Source of the DNA: Calothrix sp. 336/3
GTDB taxonomy: Bacteria; Cyanobacteriota; Cyanobacteriia; Cyanobacteriales; Nostocaceae
Direction of reading: 5' to 3'
Assembly (NCBI RefSeq): GCF_000734895.2
Contig: NZ_CP011382.1
Coordinates: 5,372,700 to 5,436,699, forward strand
Length of the DNA stretch: 64,000 bases
This document shows positions 54,802 to 63,325 of this stretch, one piece after another. Position 1 is the first letter of the stretch. The number at the start of each line of letters is the position of its first letter. The notes beneath the pieces are model-generated. The model saw only the letters and a list, made by a program, of their open reading frames with translations, was not told the origin of the DNA and ran no database searches. The position numbers and the translations under genes were made by a program.

Positions 54802-56820
54802 ATGGTGACGACTTCTGTTACTTTCTCGGATATTCAAAGCCATTGGGCACGTAGATTTATTGAAATTCTTACCCAGCGTCGGGTTTTTAACGGCTATCCT
54901 AACGGTACCTTTCGCCCCGACAACTCCGTTACACGGGCAGAGTTTGCCGCAATTATTACTAGTGTGTTTTCCACTACTGCCAAGAGAGAAGTCATAAAAT
55001 TTACTGATGTTCCTGATAGTCATTGGGCTGCAAAGGCAATTGAAAAAGCCTCTGTCAGTGGTTTTCTTTCCGGTTATGCTGATAGAACGTTTCGCCCCAA
55101 TGAAAGAATTGCCAGGGTAGATATCTTGGTTTCCTTGGTGAATGGTTTAGAGATTGCCAGCAAAATTCAGCCAGATTTACTGACTGTCTTACCGCAAATT
55201 TTCCAAGATGGGAATGCAATTCCTAGTTATGCCAGAAGTGCGGTAGCGATCGCCACGAAAGCAGAAATTATTGTTAATTATCCTAATCTCAAAATTCTTA
55301 ATCCTAATTTGGCTGCAACCCGTGGGGATTTAGCGGCAATGATTTACCAAGGGTTAGTATTCCAAAACAAAGTTGAGAAAATCGCCTCTAACTATATTGT
55401 CACTCCTCCTGCTAACCTCAATAACCCACTACAAACAGTGAAAGTCAGTCATACCAGAGAATTTCGGGGTGCTTGGGTGACGACTGTGTGGAATAGTGAT
55501 TTTCCCTCAAAACCGGGATTATCTACCGAGGAGCAAAAAGCCGAACTCATTAATATTCTCAATCAACTGCAAAGTTTAAATTTTAATGCCCTGATATTGC
55601 AAGTTCGTCCAGAAGGAGATGCTTTATACGCTTCCACCTTGGAACCCTGGAGTGCATGGCTAACTGGAACCCAAGGACAAGCACCTACTCCATTCTATGA
55701 CCCTTTGGAGTTTGCGATCGCCGAATGCCGTAAACGCAATATGGAATGTCACGCTTGGTTTAATCCCTACCGTGCAAAAACCACCACCAAGCAAGGGAGA
55801 AATGTTCGCCCCCACATCGCTATCACGAACCCCGAATGTGTCTATCAATGGGGGAATCAATTATGGATGGATCCGGGAGCCAAGATAGTTCAAGACCGGG
55901 CATATAATGTGATTATGGATGTTGTCCGCCGCTACAATATTGACGGTATCCATTTAGACGATTATTTTTATCCCTATCCTATCCAAGGACAATCCTTTCC
56001 TGATAATCAAACCTATGCTACCTATCGCAGTAGTGGCGGGACTTTGAACCTTGGGGACTGGCGTAGGGAAAACGTCAATCAAATGGTACAACGCCTCTGG
56101 CAGGGTATTAAAGGACTCAAGCCCCATGTTAAATTTGGTATTAGTCCCTTCGGTATTTACAGACCTGGACAACCCGCAGGAATTACCGGACTAGATGCCT
56201 ACGATGTCCTGTATGCTGATGCTAAGAAATGGTTAGAACAAGGTTGGGTTGATTATATCGCTCCCCAACTTTACTGGCGCACTGACCAAGCAAAACAGAG
56301 TTACCCTGCCCTGTTAAAATGGTGGACTGAGATTAATTCCCGAAAACGCCACGTCTACGCAGGTAATAACATTTCCCAACTGGATGGAAAAGCTTGGAAA
56401 GACGAAGAGATTAGCAAACAAGTAAAAATTAGTCGCAACCTTGCCAATAATTTATCCCTGGGGAATATTTTCTTTAGTATTGGTTCGATTATGGAAAATC
56501 GTCAAGGAATTAATCAAACCTTCCAAGAATCACTCTACCCTAGACCTGCCCTAGTTCCTACCATGTCTTGGCGTGATAATACCCTACCTGCTGCACCCAA
56601 ATCTTTGCAAGTAGCGAATCGTCGATTATCTTGGCAACCAGGAGACAATCAGGAAATTCGTTCTTGGACAGTTTACCAACAACAGGGAGAGACTTGGACA
56701 TTACAACGCATTCTTTCCCCTGGTACAACCTTTGCTACCGTGCAACCAGGAACCTATGCTGTCTGTGCAGTGAATAAATATACCCAGGAAAGTATGGGTG
56801 CAGTCATTCGCGTTAGCTGA
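54802..56820 (+). CDS. SLH-domain protein with GHL10/DUF187 glycoside hydrolase-like domain
   Basis: The 672-residue protein has about three N-terminal SLH repeats (SVTFSDIQSHWARRFIEIL, FNGYPNGTFRPDNSVTRAE, VIKFTDVPDSHWAAKAIEKA and one more) that bind cell-wall polymer. From about residue 215 a TIM-barrel GHL10 domain follows (EFRGAWVTTVWNSDFPSK, NALILQVRPEGDALY, ECHAWFNPYRA, IDGIHLDDYFYPYP, VKFGISPFGIYRPG). The C-terminal 90 residues look like a fibronectin/Ig-like beta domain. No signal peptide is visible, which is odd for an SLH protein. It starts 49 bases after chrA. Substrate is unknown, likely a cell-wall or sheath polysaccharide. Confidence 0.87.
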   Translation: MVTTSVTFSDIQSHWARRFIEILTQRRVFNGYPNGTFRPDNSVTRAEFAAIITSVFSTTAKREVIKFTDVPDSHWAAKAIEKASVSGFLSGYADRTFRPNERIARVDILVSLVNGLEIASKIQPDLLTVLPQIFQDGNAIPSYARSAVAIATKAEIIVNYPNLKILNPNLAATRGDLAAMIYQGLVFQNKVEKIASNYIVTPPANLNNPLQTVKVSHTREFRGAWVTTVWNSDFPSKPGLSTEEQKAELINILNQLQSLNFNALILQVRPEGDALYASTLEPWSAWLTGTQGQAPTPFYDPLEFAIAECRKRNMECHAWFNPYRAKTTTKQGRNVRPHIAITNPECVYQWGNQLWMDPGAKIVQDRAYNVIMDVVRRYNIDGIHLDDYFYPYPIQGQSFPDNQTYATYRSSGGTLNLGDWRRENVNQMVQRLWQGIKGLKPHVKFGISPFGIYRPGQPAGITGLDAYDVLYADAKKWLEQGWVDYIAPQLYWRTDQAKQSYPALLKWWTEINSRKRHVYAGNNISQLDGKAWKDEEISKQVKISRNLANNLSLGNIFFSIGSIMENRQGINQTFQESLYPRPALVPTMSWRDNTLPAAPKSLQVANRRLSWQPGDNQEIRSWTVYQQQGETWTLQRILSPGTTFATVQPGTYAVCAVNKYTQESMGAVIRVS

Positions 56821-56860
56821 TAGTCTGTCCCATAAGTTGTGATGGGTAAAAATGTTTAGT

Positions 56861-56877
56861 GGGAGCGTCTCGCTCCC
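56861..56877 (-). repeat. Palindrome-family copy, reverse orientation
   Basis: The plus strand reads GGGAGCGTCTCGCTCCC, a perfect seven-base-pair stem. It faces the copy at 57000 in opposite orientation, 139 bases away. Confidence 0.8.
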
Positions 56878-56999
56878 TGATTTGATAACAAGTAACAAGT
56901 TGTGAGCAAAAATAGTACCCTGTCGCGCAGCGTGTCGCTTTGCGACTCAGTGTAAGGAAGCAATCTCACCAACTTCAAACTACTACCTAACTGAAAATA

Positions 57000-57016
57000 G
57001 GGAGCGAGACGCTCCC
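57000..57016 (+). repeat. Palindrome-family copy, forward orientation
   Basis: This copy has the full consensus GGGAGCGAGACGCTCCC followed by ACTACAA. With the copy at 56861 it brackets a short stretch that includes another GC-rich palindrome near 56925-56945, between convergent genes. Confidence 0.8.
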
Positions 57017-57045
57017 ACTACAATTATTGTGTCTCTCAGAATAAT

Positions 57046-57645
57046 CTACCTAACCTTTAATTCCTCTTGTAACTTCTCCAAATCTGCTTTCAAGAGAACT
57101 GTCATTTGCCCAATATATGCTTTACCTTCCCTTGGTTGGGCAATTTCCACCCAGTATGCATAGCGATCGCCAAGTCGTAATTCTCCTTGTAACGCTTCCT
57201 GAATCGGCTTTTTGGCAAATCTGGCTGAGTTAATTTGTCCTGAACTTGGATACTCATAAACTGTCTGTGCCCGTTTAAAATCTTGGTAGATATCCATACC
57301 GTAAATAATCCGCAGGGATTCCTGTAAACGGTTGAAACTCATGCCATTAATCGCATCATAGATAGATATGCGCTCGCTGCGAATTTTTCCCCGGTTCGTA
57401 AATACACCTATTTTCCCCGGTGGCATTACGGAAGCCTGAAAGGTGAAACGCTGGGCTGCGGTATCGGTTTTATTAATTAGAAACTTTTCATTGCGGCTGG
57501 GACGTAGGGTAGGATGGGCTTGAATCCAAGCGCCAACATCTTCTGCATCCTGTCCAGGAAGGGCGATCGCGGGTGTAACTGCACAGAGGCAAGTTAATAA
57601 AGATACTGGTATTGTTAAGATTTTCTTTGCCAATTGTCTATTCAT
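57046..57645 (-). CDS. Exported protein of unknown function
   Basis: The 199-residue protein has a signal peptide (LTIPVSLLTCLCAVTPAIA, cleavage likely after AIALP near 31) and a mixed alpha/beta mature domain with SFNRLQESLRIIYGMDIYQDFK and YAYWVEIAQPREGKAYIGQ. AAGGGAA lies just before the ATG at 57645. I recognise no family. It converges with the SLH-hydrolase gene across the palindrome-rich spacer. Confidence 0.65.
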   Translation of the reverse strand: MNRQLAKKILTIPVSLLTCLCAVTPAIALPGQDAEDVGAWIQAHPTLRPSRNEKFLINKTDTAAQRFTFQASVMPPGKIGVFTNRGKIRSERISIYDAINGMSFNRLQESLRIIYGMDIYQDFKRAQTVYEYPSSGQINSARFAKKPIQEALQGELRLGDRYAYWVEIAQPREGKAYIGQMTVLLKADLEKLQEELKVR

Positions 57646-57941
57646 ATTCCCTTCTTAAATCTCGGTTTAACCCTAGTTTTCCCCCTTGCGGATAAATAAA
57701 TGCAAGTCCTGACAAATACTTGGTAATTGTTTGGGTTTCTGGCTCCACTGATTGTAATTATTAATTTCATTGACCAGAGACTATGTCAAAATTTTAACTA
57801 TTTTTTGAGATTTTTATTTACACGCAATAGCCTTAAAAGATTTATATATAAGGATTACAGTGATTATTCCCTAGACGTTCGGAAAAGTAGTGAGTATAAT
57901 CATTGACCAGAATAAACAGTATTGATGAGGAGAAGCTTGAT

Positions 57942-58208
57942 ATGTCCGATCAATTTACATTCCAAGTGACTAATAACACCGACTTGGCGATTACACAGCT
58001 ATGGGCTTCACTTGATGATGAGGAATGGGCTGAGTTTGATTTGGGAGAATCTGGGATTCCATCTGGGGAGACAATGACAATTGCTTGGGCAGAGCATACC
58101 AATGATTCCCCTTGTGAATGGTATATATGTGCTACCTATGAGGATGAATCTGAATCTGATTCCGCAGTTTTCAATTTCTGTGAAGAGCCTGCTTTAGTAT
58201 TTGGTTAA
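57942..58208 (+). CDS. Small acidic hypothetical protein
   Basis: The 88-residue protein is strongly acidic (many Asp and Glu) and shows beta-strand patterns (FTFQVTNNTDLAITQLWASL, WYICATYEDES). I start at the ATG at 57942 because GAGGAG lies nine bases upstream; an in-frame TTG at 57903 would add residues covering that site. No signal peptide is visible. It is not recognised as any family; the beta-sandwich look is a guess. Confidence 0.65.
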   Translation: MSDQFTFQVTNNTDLAITQLWASLDDEEWAEFDLGESGIPSGETMTIAWAEHTNDSPCEWYICATYEDESESDSAVFNFCEEPALVFG

Positions 58209-58257
58209 TTAGAGACAGATGTAGAGATACGAATGATTCCGTGTCTCTACAAAGTTT

Positions 58258-59946
58258 TTAGGCAAGGTATGCTGTCTGATTACAGATGGCGATATCGCCT
58301 GCAACCATCCGATTTACTGCACTGATAATTGCCAGTAAGGATGCGGTAATGATATTAGGATGGATACCCACACCATGACAGGAACCATCTCTTGACTTAC
58401 TGCCAATTTCTACGCAACAGATAGCTTCCGATTTACTGCCAAAAGTGCGAGATTTCTCCTCATAATGATAAACTTGTATATCCAAGTCTAAGGCATTGAC
58501 AAAAGCATCAATAGGTCCATTACCTTGCCCTGAAATTATCTTGATACCTTGTTCAAATTGTAATTGAGTTGATATTTCTACTCCCTGCTCATCATTGTCT
58601 CTCAAAGTATGAGATATGTATTTTATGGGTGTAGAAACTTGTAAATATTCCTGGGAAAATAACTGCCAAATATCTGTAGATGTCATTTCCTGACCATGAT
58701 TATCCATGGATTTTTGCACAATTTGACTAAATTCAATTTGTAACCTGCGCGGTAAAATCAAATTATAGTCACGCTCCAACAAAAAGGAAATTCCCCCCTT
58801 CCCAGACTGGCTATTGACTCGCACCACAGAAGCATAACTACGTCCAATATCTGCGGGATCTAAAGGTAAATAGGGAACTTGCCAAATTGCATCATCTTGT
58901 TGTACTGCAAAACCCTTTTTTATCGCATCTTGATGTGAACCAGAAAAAGCTGTAAACACCAAATCACCGACGTAGGGATGACGAGGATGGATGGGTAATT
59001 GGGTACATTCTTTGACAATTCTGGCGACATCGTTAATTTGGGAAAAGTCCAAACCGGGATGGATACCCTGAGTATATAAATTTAACGCCAGGGTGACTAA
59101 ATCTACATTACCAGTCCGCTCTCCATTCCCAAACAAACAACCCTCAACCCTGTCTGCTCCTGCCATTTGGGCAAATTCCGCAGCCGCGATCGCGCATCCT
59201 CGATCATTGTGGGTATGTACGCTCAAAATTAAACTATCACGTCGAGCCAAGTTACGGTGCATCCACTCCACCTGATCGGCGAAAATATTGGGTGTTGAGA
59301 CTTCTACCGTCGCTGGTAAGTTAATAATCGCTGGATTTTCCGGTGTCGGTTGCCAAACTTCTAACACCTGATCGCAGATATCCTTCGCAAAATCTAATTC
59401 CGTCGCAGTAAAAGTTTCTGGGGAATATTGAAATTGCCACTGGGTTTGTGGTTGTTCCTCTGCTAATTCTTTAATTAATTTTGCCGCACTCACAGCTAAA
59501 TTGATTGTACCCAGACGATCCAAACCAAAAACATGCTGACGAAACACTGGAGAAGTCGCATTATAAACATGAATAATTCCCCGTTTCACACCCTGCATTG
59601 CAGCAAAGGTACGACGAATTAAATCTGCTCTCCCTTGGGTTAAAACTTGAATGGTGACATCATCGGGAATTAAATCTGCTTCTATCAAATGTCTTACAAA
59701 ATCAAAATCCGTTTGAGAAGCAGCAGGAAAAGCAACTTCAATCTCTTTAAAACCAATATTTACTAATAACTGAAAAAATTCTAACTTGCGTTGAGCGCTC
59801 ATCGGTTCCATCAACGCTTGATTGCCATCTCGTAAATCCGTACTCAACCAAATAGGAGGATGGGTAATTACCTTGTCTATCCAGGTACGTTGGGGTAAAT
59901 TAATCGGTGCAAAAGGCTGATATTTTGTTTGTGGATGATTTAACAC
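58258..59946 (-). CDS. leuA: 2-isopropylmalate synthase LeuA
   Basis: LeuA condenses acetyl-CoA with 2-oxoisovalerate, the committed step of leucine synthesis. The 562-residue protein has the HMGL-like barrel with LSTDLRDGNQALMEPM, EIEVAFPAASQTDFDFV, SVHTHNDRGCAIAAAE and GCLFGNGERTGNVDLVT (metal-binding His pair and catalytic residues) and a C-terminal allosteric domain for leucine feedback. Its sequence style is the longer LeuA2 type. The start is GTG at 59946; a leucine-rich upstream frame ends across this GTG (stop TAA at 59940-59942). A stem-loop precedes it. Expression is likely controlled by this leader. Confidence 0.94.
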   Translation of the reverse strand: MLNHPQTKYQPFAPINLPQRTWIDKVITHPPIWLSTDLRDGNQALMEPMSAQRKLEFFQLLVNIGFKEIEVAFPAASQTDFDFVRHLIEADLIPDDVTIQVLTQGRADLIRRTFAAMQGVKRGIIHVYNATSPVFRQHVFGLDRLGTINLAVSAAKLIKELAEEQPQTQWQFQYSPETFTATELDFAKDICDQVLEVWQPTPENPAIINLPATVEVSTPNIFADQVEWMHRNLARRDSLILSVHTHNDRGCAIAAAEFAQMAGADRVEGCLFGNGERTGNVDLVTLALNLYTQGIHPGLDFSQINDVARIVKECTQLPIHPRHPYVGDLVFTAFSGSHQDAIKKGFAVQQDDAIWQVPYLPLDPADIGRSYASVVRVNSQSGKGGISFLLERDYNLILPRRLQIEFSQIVQKSMDNHGQEMTSTDIWQLFSQEYLQVSTPIKYISHTLRDNDEQGVEISTQLQFEQGIKIISGQGNGPIDAFVNALDLDIQVYHYEEKSRTFGSKSEAICCVEIGSKSRDGSCHGVGIHPNIITASLLAIISAVNRMVAGDIAICNQTAYLA

Positions 59947-60098
59947 GTTCGTTGATTCCTGTATTGATGAATGTGAAGCGTTACGGTAATTCCAAATATT
60001 TTGCAGGGGTTATCAGATGGTTTTCTAGTCAAGCTTTTCCCAGTCTGACAACCCATCAAAAGTCGTAGTAGCGCTTCTTTTTGGAGATTTAATTGCAT
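59940..60098 (-). CDS. Leucine-rich upstream ORF (possible leader peptide) of leuA
   Basis: An ATG at 60098, preceded by AGGAAAAGG, opens a 52-codon frame that ends at a TAA overlapping the leuA GTG start (the shared bases read GTGTTAA). The peptide begins MQLNLQKEALLRLL: six of the first 14 codons are Leu, including the adjacent pairs CTA CTA and CTT TTG. It is followed by an 11-bp stem-loop inside the frame. This arrangement suits leucine-dependent ribosome stalling or translational coupling. I infer the role; no homologue is known to me. Confidence 0.5.
   Translation of the reverse strand: MQLNLQKEALLRLLMGCQTGKSLTRKPSDNPCKIFGITVTLHIHQYRNQRTC
60007..60054 (-). promoter_or_regulatory. Stem-loop between Leu codons and leuA start (attenuator-like)
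   Basis: On the minus strand GGGTTGTCAGA (60054-60044) pairs with TCTGATAACCC (60017-60007) over 11 positions with one G-T wobble; the loop is 26 bases. The left arm begins just after codons 10-14 of the upstream frame, the Leu cluster. There is no T-run after the stem, so control may be at translation rather than transcription termination. Confidence 0.55.
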
Positions 60099-60721
60099 AA
60101 TCCTTTTCCTGTGGAGTAGTGAGTAGTGAGTAGTGAATTAAATCTTGAAACCCTTACTGGATAAGAGAAGCTTCTAATTCACTTCAGGCGTAATTAATAA
60201 TCTCAAATTCCGATTGAGTTGGGAACAGCACGTTATTTTAGGCAAACCCTACTTTGGCATTTCCTTGTGAATTACAGAGATATTCGTAGAATTTCAGTAA
60301 AACTCTACAGACAATGGTGATAATTGGGAGTTACAAAACCTAACGGATACAGTGATGTAGTAGTACCGCTACGGGGAACTGAAAATTTAGGAGGTTAATT
60401 GCTTTGATTAAATTAGTTTCCTAGAAGCAGCAGTCCTAGACCTAGTGATAGGCTAGAGACAAGTTGTAGGGATAGCTGCTGGGTAAACATAATTTTGGTT
60501 TGTGAATACTCTATATACGGAAGCTATCATAGGAAATATTTTTCGTCAAGTACTTTCTTAGGGTGAAAAATTAGGTTTCTAGGGAATCAGTCCGGAATTC
60601 AGAGTATCGGCGATCGCCCAAAAAAAGACCTGATGATGCAGAAACAATTCTTCAAACTCTGACTCGGTAAAATTTAGAAGAGGTTAAACTAGTACGGGAA
60701 TCACTAGATACAAGGAAGCTT
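60099..60721. other. Divergent spacer between leuA leader and VWA genes
   Basis: About 620 bases contain a heptamer (STRR) repeat element at 60114-60207 and the promoters of leuA and the VWA gene. A HIP1-like site lies near 60609. No gene is supported. The first VWA gene has AAGGA before its start. Confidence 0.5.
60114..60207. repeat. Heptamer (STRR) repeat plus shared 70-bp element, copy A
   Basis: GAGTAGT is repeated three times at 60114-60134, followed by CTTGAAACCCT (60144-60154), a TGGATAAGAG segment and CTTCTAATTCAC (60171-60182). The same order of blocks recurs at 62752-62842. Heptanucleotide tandem repeats are characteristic of heterocystous cyanobacteria. Confidence 0.65.
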
Positions 60722-61327
60722 ATGATGAGCGATCGCGATTACACCCTAATCCTAGATAAAAGTGGTAGCATGTCTACTCCTGATCAAGTCGGAGGTAGAA
60801 GTCGTTGGGATATTGCCCAAGAATCCACCATTGCTCTAGCACGGAAATGTGAGCAATTTGACCCTGATGGGATTACTGTTTACGTATTTTCAGGTAGATT
60901 CAAACGTTATGATGATGTGACATCGTCAAAAGTTGCCCAAATTTTTCTCGAAAATGATCCCGCAGGAACCACTAACCTTGCAGGAGTATTACAAGATGCC
61001 ACAAATAACTATTTTCAACGCAAAGCAGCAGGTAAAACAAAACCTAACGGGGAGACAATATTAGTTATTACCGATGGTGAACCCGATGACCGGAAAGCAG
61101 TCTTTGAAGTTATCATCAGTGCTACCCGACAAATGGATCGAGATGAAGAATTAGCAATTTCCTTAATTCAAGTAGGAAGTGATGCTCAAGCCACAAAGTT
61201 TCTCAAAGCATTAGATGACCAAATGCAAAGTGTAGGAGCCAAATTTGATATCTGCGATACTATCACCTTGGATGATATGGAAGATATGAGTCTGGCAGAT
61301 ATTCTGATGAATGCAATTACTGATTAA
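60722..61327 (+). CDS. Von Willebrand factor A domain protein, copy 1
   Basis: The 201-residue protein is essentially one VWA domain. The MIDAS metal site is complete: DKSGS at residues 12-16, a Thr in AGTTNLAG, and Asp in ITDGEPDD. It has no signal peptide or membrane segment, so it acts in the cytosol. AAGGA lies before the start; a second ATG immediately follows the first. About 75-80 percent of residues match the next gene by eye, so the pair arose by tandem duplication. Similar small VWA proteins occur in stress and tellurite-resistance (TerY-like) clusters, but no ter gene is present here. Confidence 0.85.
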   Translation: MMSDRDYTLILDKSGSMSTPDQVGGRSRWDIAQESTIALARKCEQFDPDGITVYVFSGRFKRYDDVTSSKVAQIFLENDPAGTTNLAGVLQDATNNYFQRKAAGKTKPNGETILVITDGEPDDRKAVFEVIISATRQMDRDEELAISLIQVGSDAQATKFLKALDDQMQSVGAKFDICDTITLDDMEDMSLADILMNAITD

Positions 61328-61536
61328 TGCAAATTAATCTTTGCCAGAGGTTATTTATAAAGTAAACAACAATATCACAATTCAGCTTTCATAACTGACT
61401 AAACTAGTTGGAATATGCTAACTAGTTTCATGACTCAGAGAAAGAGCTGAATATTCACTTTATAAATGCTCTCTTAGAGACACATATTCCCATTATTTTT
61501 TGCTTCCTATTACCCCCGCTCTAGGATATTGGCATC

Positions 61537-62142
61537 ATGTTAGATAACCGTGATTACACTCTGATCATTGATAAAAGTGGTAGCATGGCAACACCAGACC
61601 AAAAAGGTGGTCGCAGTCGATGGGTTGCAGCCCAAGAATCAACTTTTGCTTTAGCAAATAAATGTGAACAACTAGACCCAGATGGTATTACTATTTATTT
61701 GTTTTCTGGAAGATTCAAACGTTATGAAAACGTTACTTCTAGTCGTGTTGCCCAAATTTTTCAGGAAAATGACCCCTCTGGAACTACAGATTTAGCTGCT
61801 GTTTTACAACACGCAACAGATAACTATTTTCAACGTAAAGCATCTGGGCAAACTAAAGTAAATGGTGAGACAATATTAGTGATCACTGATGGTGAACCCG
61901 ATGATAGAAAAGCAGTGATGAAAGTAATTATTGAAACATCTCGTCGGATGGATAGGGATGAGGAGTTAGCTATATCTTTCATTCAAGTTGGTAACGATGC
62001 TCACGCTAGTCGTTTTCTCAAGGTATTAGATGACGAATTGCAAAGTGCAGGAGCAAAGTTTGATATTTGTGACACAATTACAATGGAAGATATGGAAGAT
62101 ATGAGTCTTTCAGAAGTATTGTTAAATGCCATTAACGATTGA
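61537..62142 (+). CDS. Von Willebrand factor A domain protein, copy 2
   Basis: This is a 201-residue paralogue of the preceding gene with the same complete MIDAS (DKSGSMAT, a Thr in SGTTDLAA, ITDGEPDD). Differences concentrate in surface helices. The spacer between the two copies is 209 bases and the promoter situation is unclear, since no good ribosome binding site precedes the ATG. No membrane segment is present. Both copies keep metal-site residues, so both are probably functional. Confidence 0.85.
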   Translation: MLDNRDYTLIIDKSGSMATPDQKGGRSRWVAAQESTFALANKCEQLDPDGITIYLFSGRFKRYENVTSSRVAQIFQENDPSGTTDLAAVLQHATDNYFQRKASGQTKVNGETILVITDGEPDDRKAVMKVIIETSRRMDRDEELAISFIQVGNDAHASRFLKVLDDELQSAGAKFDICDTITMEDMEDMSLSEVLLNAIND

Positions 62143-62299
62143 TAAATGACTTTGTTTGATGATACTCGATATATATCCAAAATCGGGTATCTGATTACTC
62201 ATTAAATCTTACATCATCCCTATATAGATTGATAATTGCTCAGAGGTAAAATAGGTATTTGGGGGATGGTAACTAAACTACCTAGAAGGATAGATAAAT

Positions 62300-62746
62300 A
62301 TGAGTGATATTGACAAGATTTTAGGAGAATTAAAAGCCGAATATGTGGAAGGGAAAGTACCGCAGAAGAAACCTTTACCCCGTCACCCCCAACCTCCTAC
62401 ACCTACAACTATCCCAATCCAAATATCTCCTATCCCCGAAATTTTTCAGGAACCTATTACTAATTCTCCTTCGTTAATTGATAATATTCTCGCTGATGTG
62501 AAAGCTGATTTTCAAAGCTTAGATCAGGCAGAAGAATTAAAAAGACAGGAAGAATTAGAACAGGAGAGAATTCAGCAAGAGAAAATTAAGCAAGGAAAAA
62601 TCCAAGCTTTACGAAAACAAGCTGAGGATTGGCTAGATAAGTTAGATGCTTTGTCTCCAGAAGGGTTGTGGTTTGAAAGTTTTTCCCAGGGTTATGCTTC
62701 TAAGATAGAGGCAGCAATTGAGTATTTACAAATAAATGAAGGTTAA
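62300..62746 (+). CDS. Coiled-coil protein with a duplicated short motif, probable VWA partner
   Basis: The 148-residue protein has two copies of a short amphipathic motif, I-D-x-I-L-x-[ED]-x-K-A-[ED]-[YF], at residues 4-15 and 60-71. They flank a proline-rich segment (PRHPQPPTPTTIPIQ), and a charged coiled coil follows (EELKRQEELEQERIQQEKIK). The C-terminal 40 residues are helical (WLDKLDALSPEGLWFESF). AAGGA lies before the ATG. It is the third gene of the VWA cluster, 157 bases downstream. The motif repeats could bind the VWA metal sites; this is an inference. No family is recognised. Confidence 0.7.
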   Translation: MSDIDKILGELKAEYVEGKVPQKKPLPRHPQPPTPTTIPIQISPIPEIFQEPITNSPSLIDNILADVKADFQSLDQAEELKRQEELEQERIQQEKIKQGKIQALRKQAEDWLDKLDALSPEGLWFESFSQGYASKIEAAIEYLQINEG

Positions 62747-62751
62747 TAAAG

Positions 62752-62842
62752 AATGAGTAATGAGTAATGAGTTGTCAGTGAAGACTTGAAACCCTGATGG
62801 AATAAGAGGCGTTTCTAATTCACGTTAGAGATGAATCTCAAA
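62752..62842. repeat. Heptamer (STRR) repeat plus shared element, copy B
   Basis: AATGAGT is repeated three times at 62752-62772, followed by CTTGAAACCCT (62785-62795), a TGGAATAAGAG segment and TTTCTAATTCAC (62812-62823). It matches copy A at 60114-60207 in the same orientation, so the two copies bracket the three-gene VWA cluster. Confidence 0.65.
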
Positions 62843-62879
62843 AATGATATATAACTAATTAGAAAATCATCATTGATTG

Positions 62880-63212
62880 CTAGGAAGAAATATTATTTTT
62901 AACTGCCCATTCATGCATGGCATAGAGAATAGGTTTGAGACTTTCTCCTAGAGGTGTGAGAGAATATTCTACTTTAGGAGGGATTTGGGCATATACTTGA
63001 CGATGAACGATGCCATCTTCTTCTAATTCTCTCAGCTGTTGTGTGAGCATTTTCTGAGTAATACCCTCTAATGCACGCTGTAATTCACCAAAACGTTTGA
63101 TACCATCAATTAATTCCCGGATAATTAAAACTTTCCAACGTCCGCCAATAATTTTAAGGGTGGTTTCAACTTCGCAAGTTGCTTTAGTGTGATTTTGGAT
63201 TTCGGCATTCAT
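62880..63212 (-). CDS. HxlR-family winged-helix transcriptional regulator
   Basis: The 110-residue protein is a full-length HxlR-type regulator: CEVETTLKIIGGRWKVLIIRE, IKRFGELQRALEGITQKMLTQ (recognition region), LRELEEDGIVHRQVY and the wing PPKVEYSLTPLGESL. One Cys near the N-terminus (about residue 13) is at the position of the redox-sensing Cys in YodB/HypR-like members. It is divergent from the azoreductase gene, the classical arrangement for redox or quinone control of such enzymes. Confidence 0.9.
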   Translation of the reverse strand: MNAEIQNHTKATCEVETTLKIIGGRWKVLIIRELIDGIKRFGELQRALEGITQKMLTQQLRELEEDGIVHRQVYAQIPPKVEYSLTPLGESLKPILYAMHEWAVKNNISS

Positions 63213-63224
63213 AGTATCTTTTTG

Positions 63225-63251
63225 GTGACTACCTTACTTTTTAGTGCCTAC
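63225..63251. promoter_or_regulatory. Direct-repeat operator candidate between HxlR and azoreductase genes
   Basis: GTGACTAC (63225-63232) and GTGCCTAC (63244-63251) are direct repeats 19 bases apart in a 113-base divergent spacer. The spacing is close to two helical turns, which would suit a dimeric regulator. HxlR proteins usually bind such intergenic sites; binding is not shown. Confidence 0.35.
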
Positions 63252-63325
63252 TTTTAATCTTAACTGCTATGGTTTAAATTCGATATTCAGAAGTTAGTAA
63301 TTAAGTTGGGGTTAAATTTAGATTT

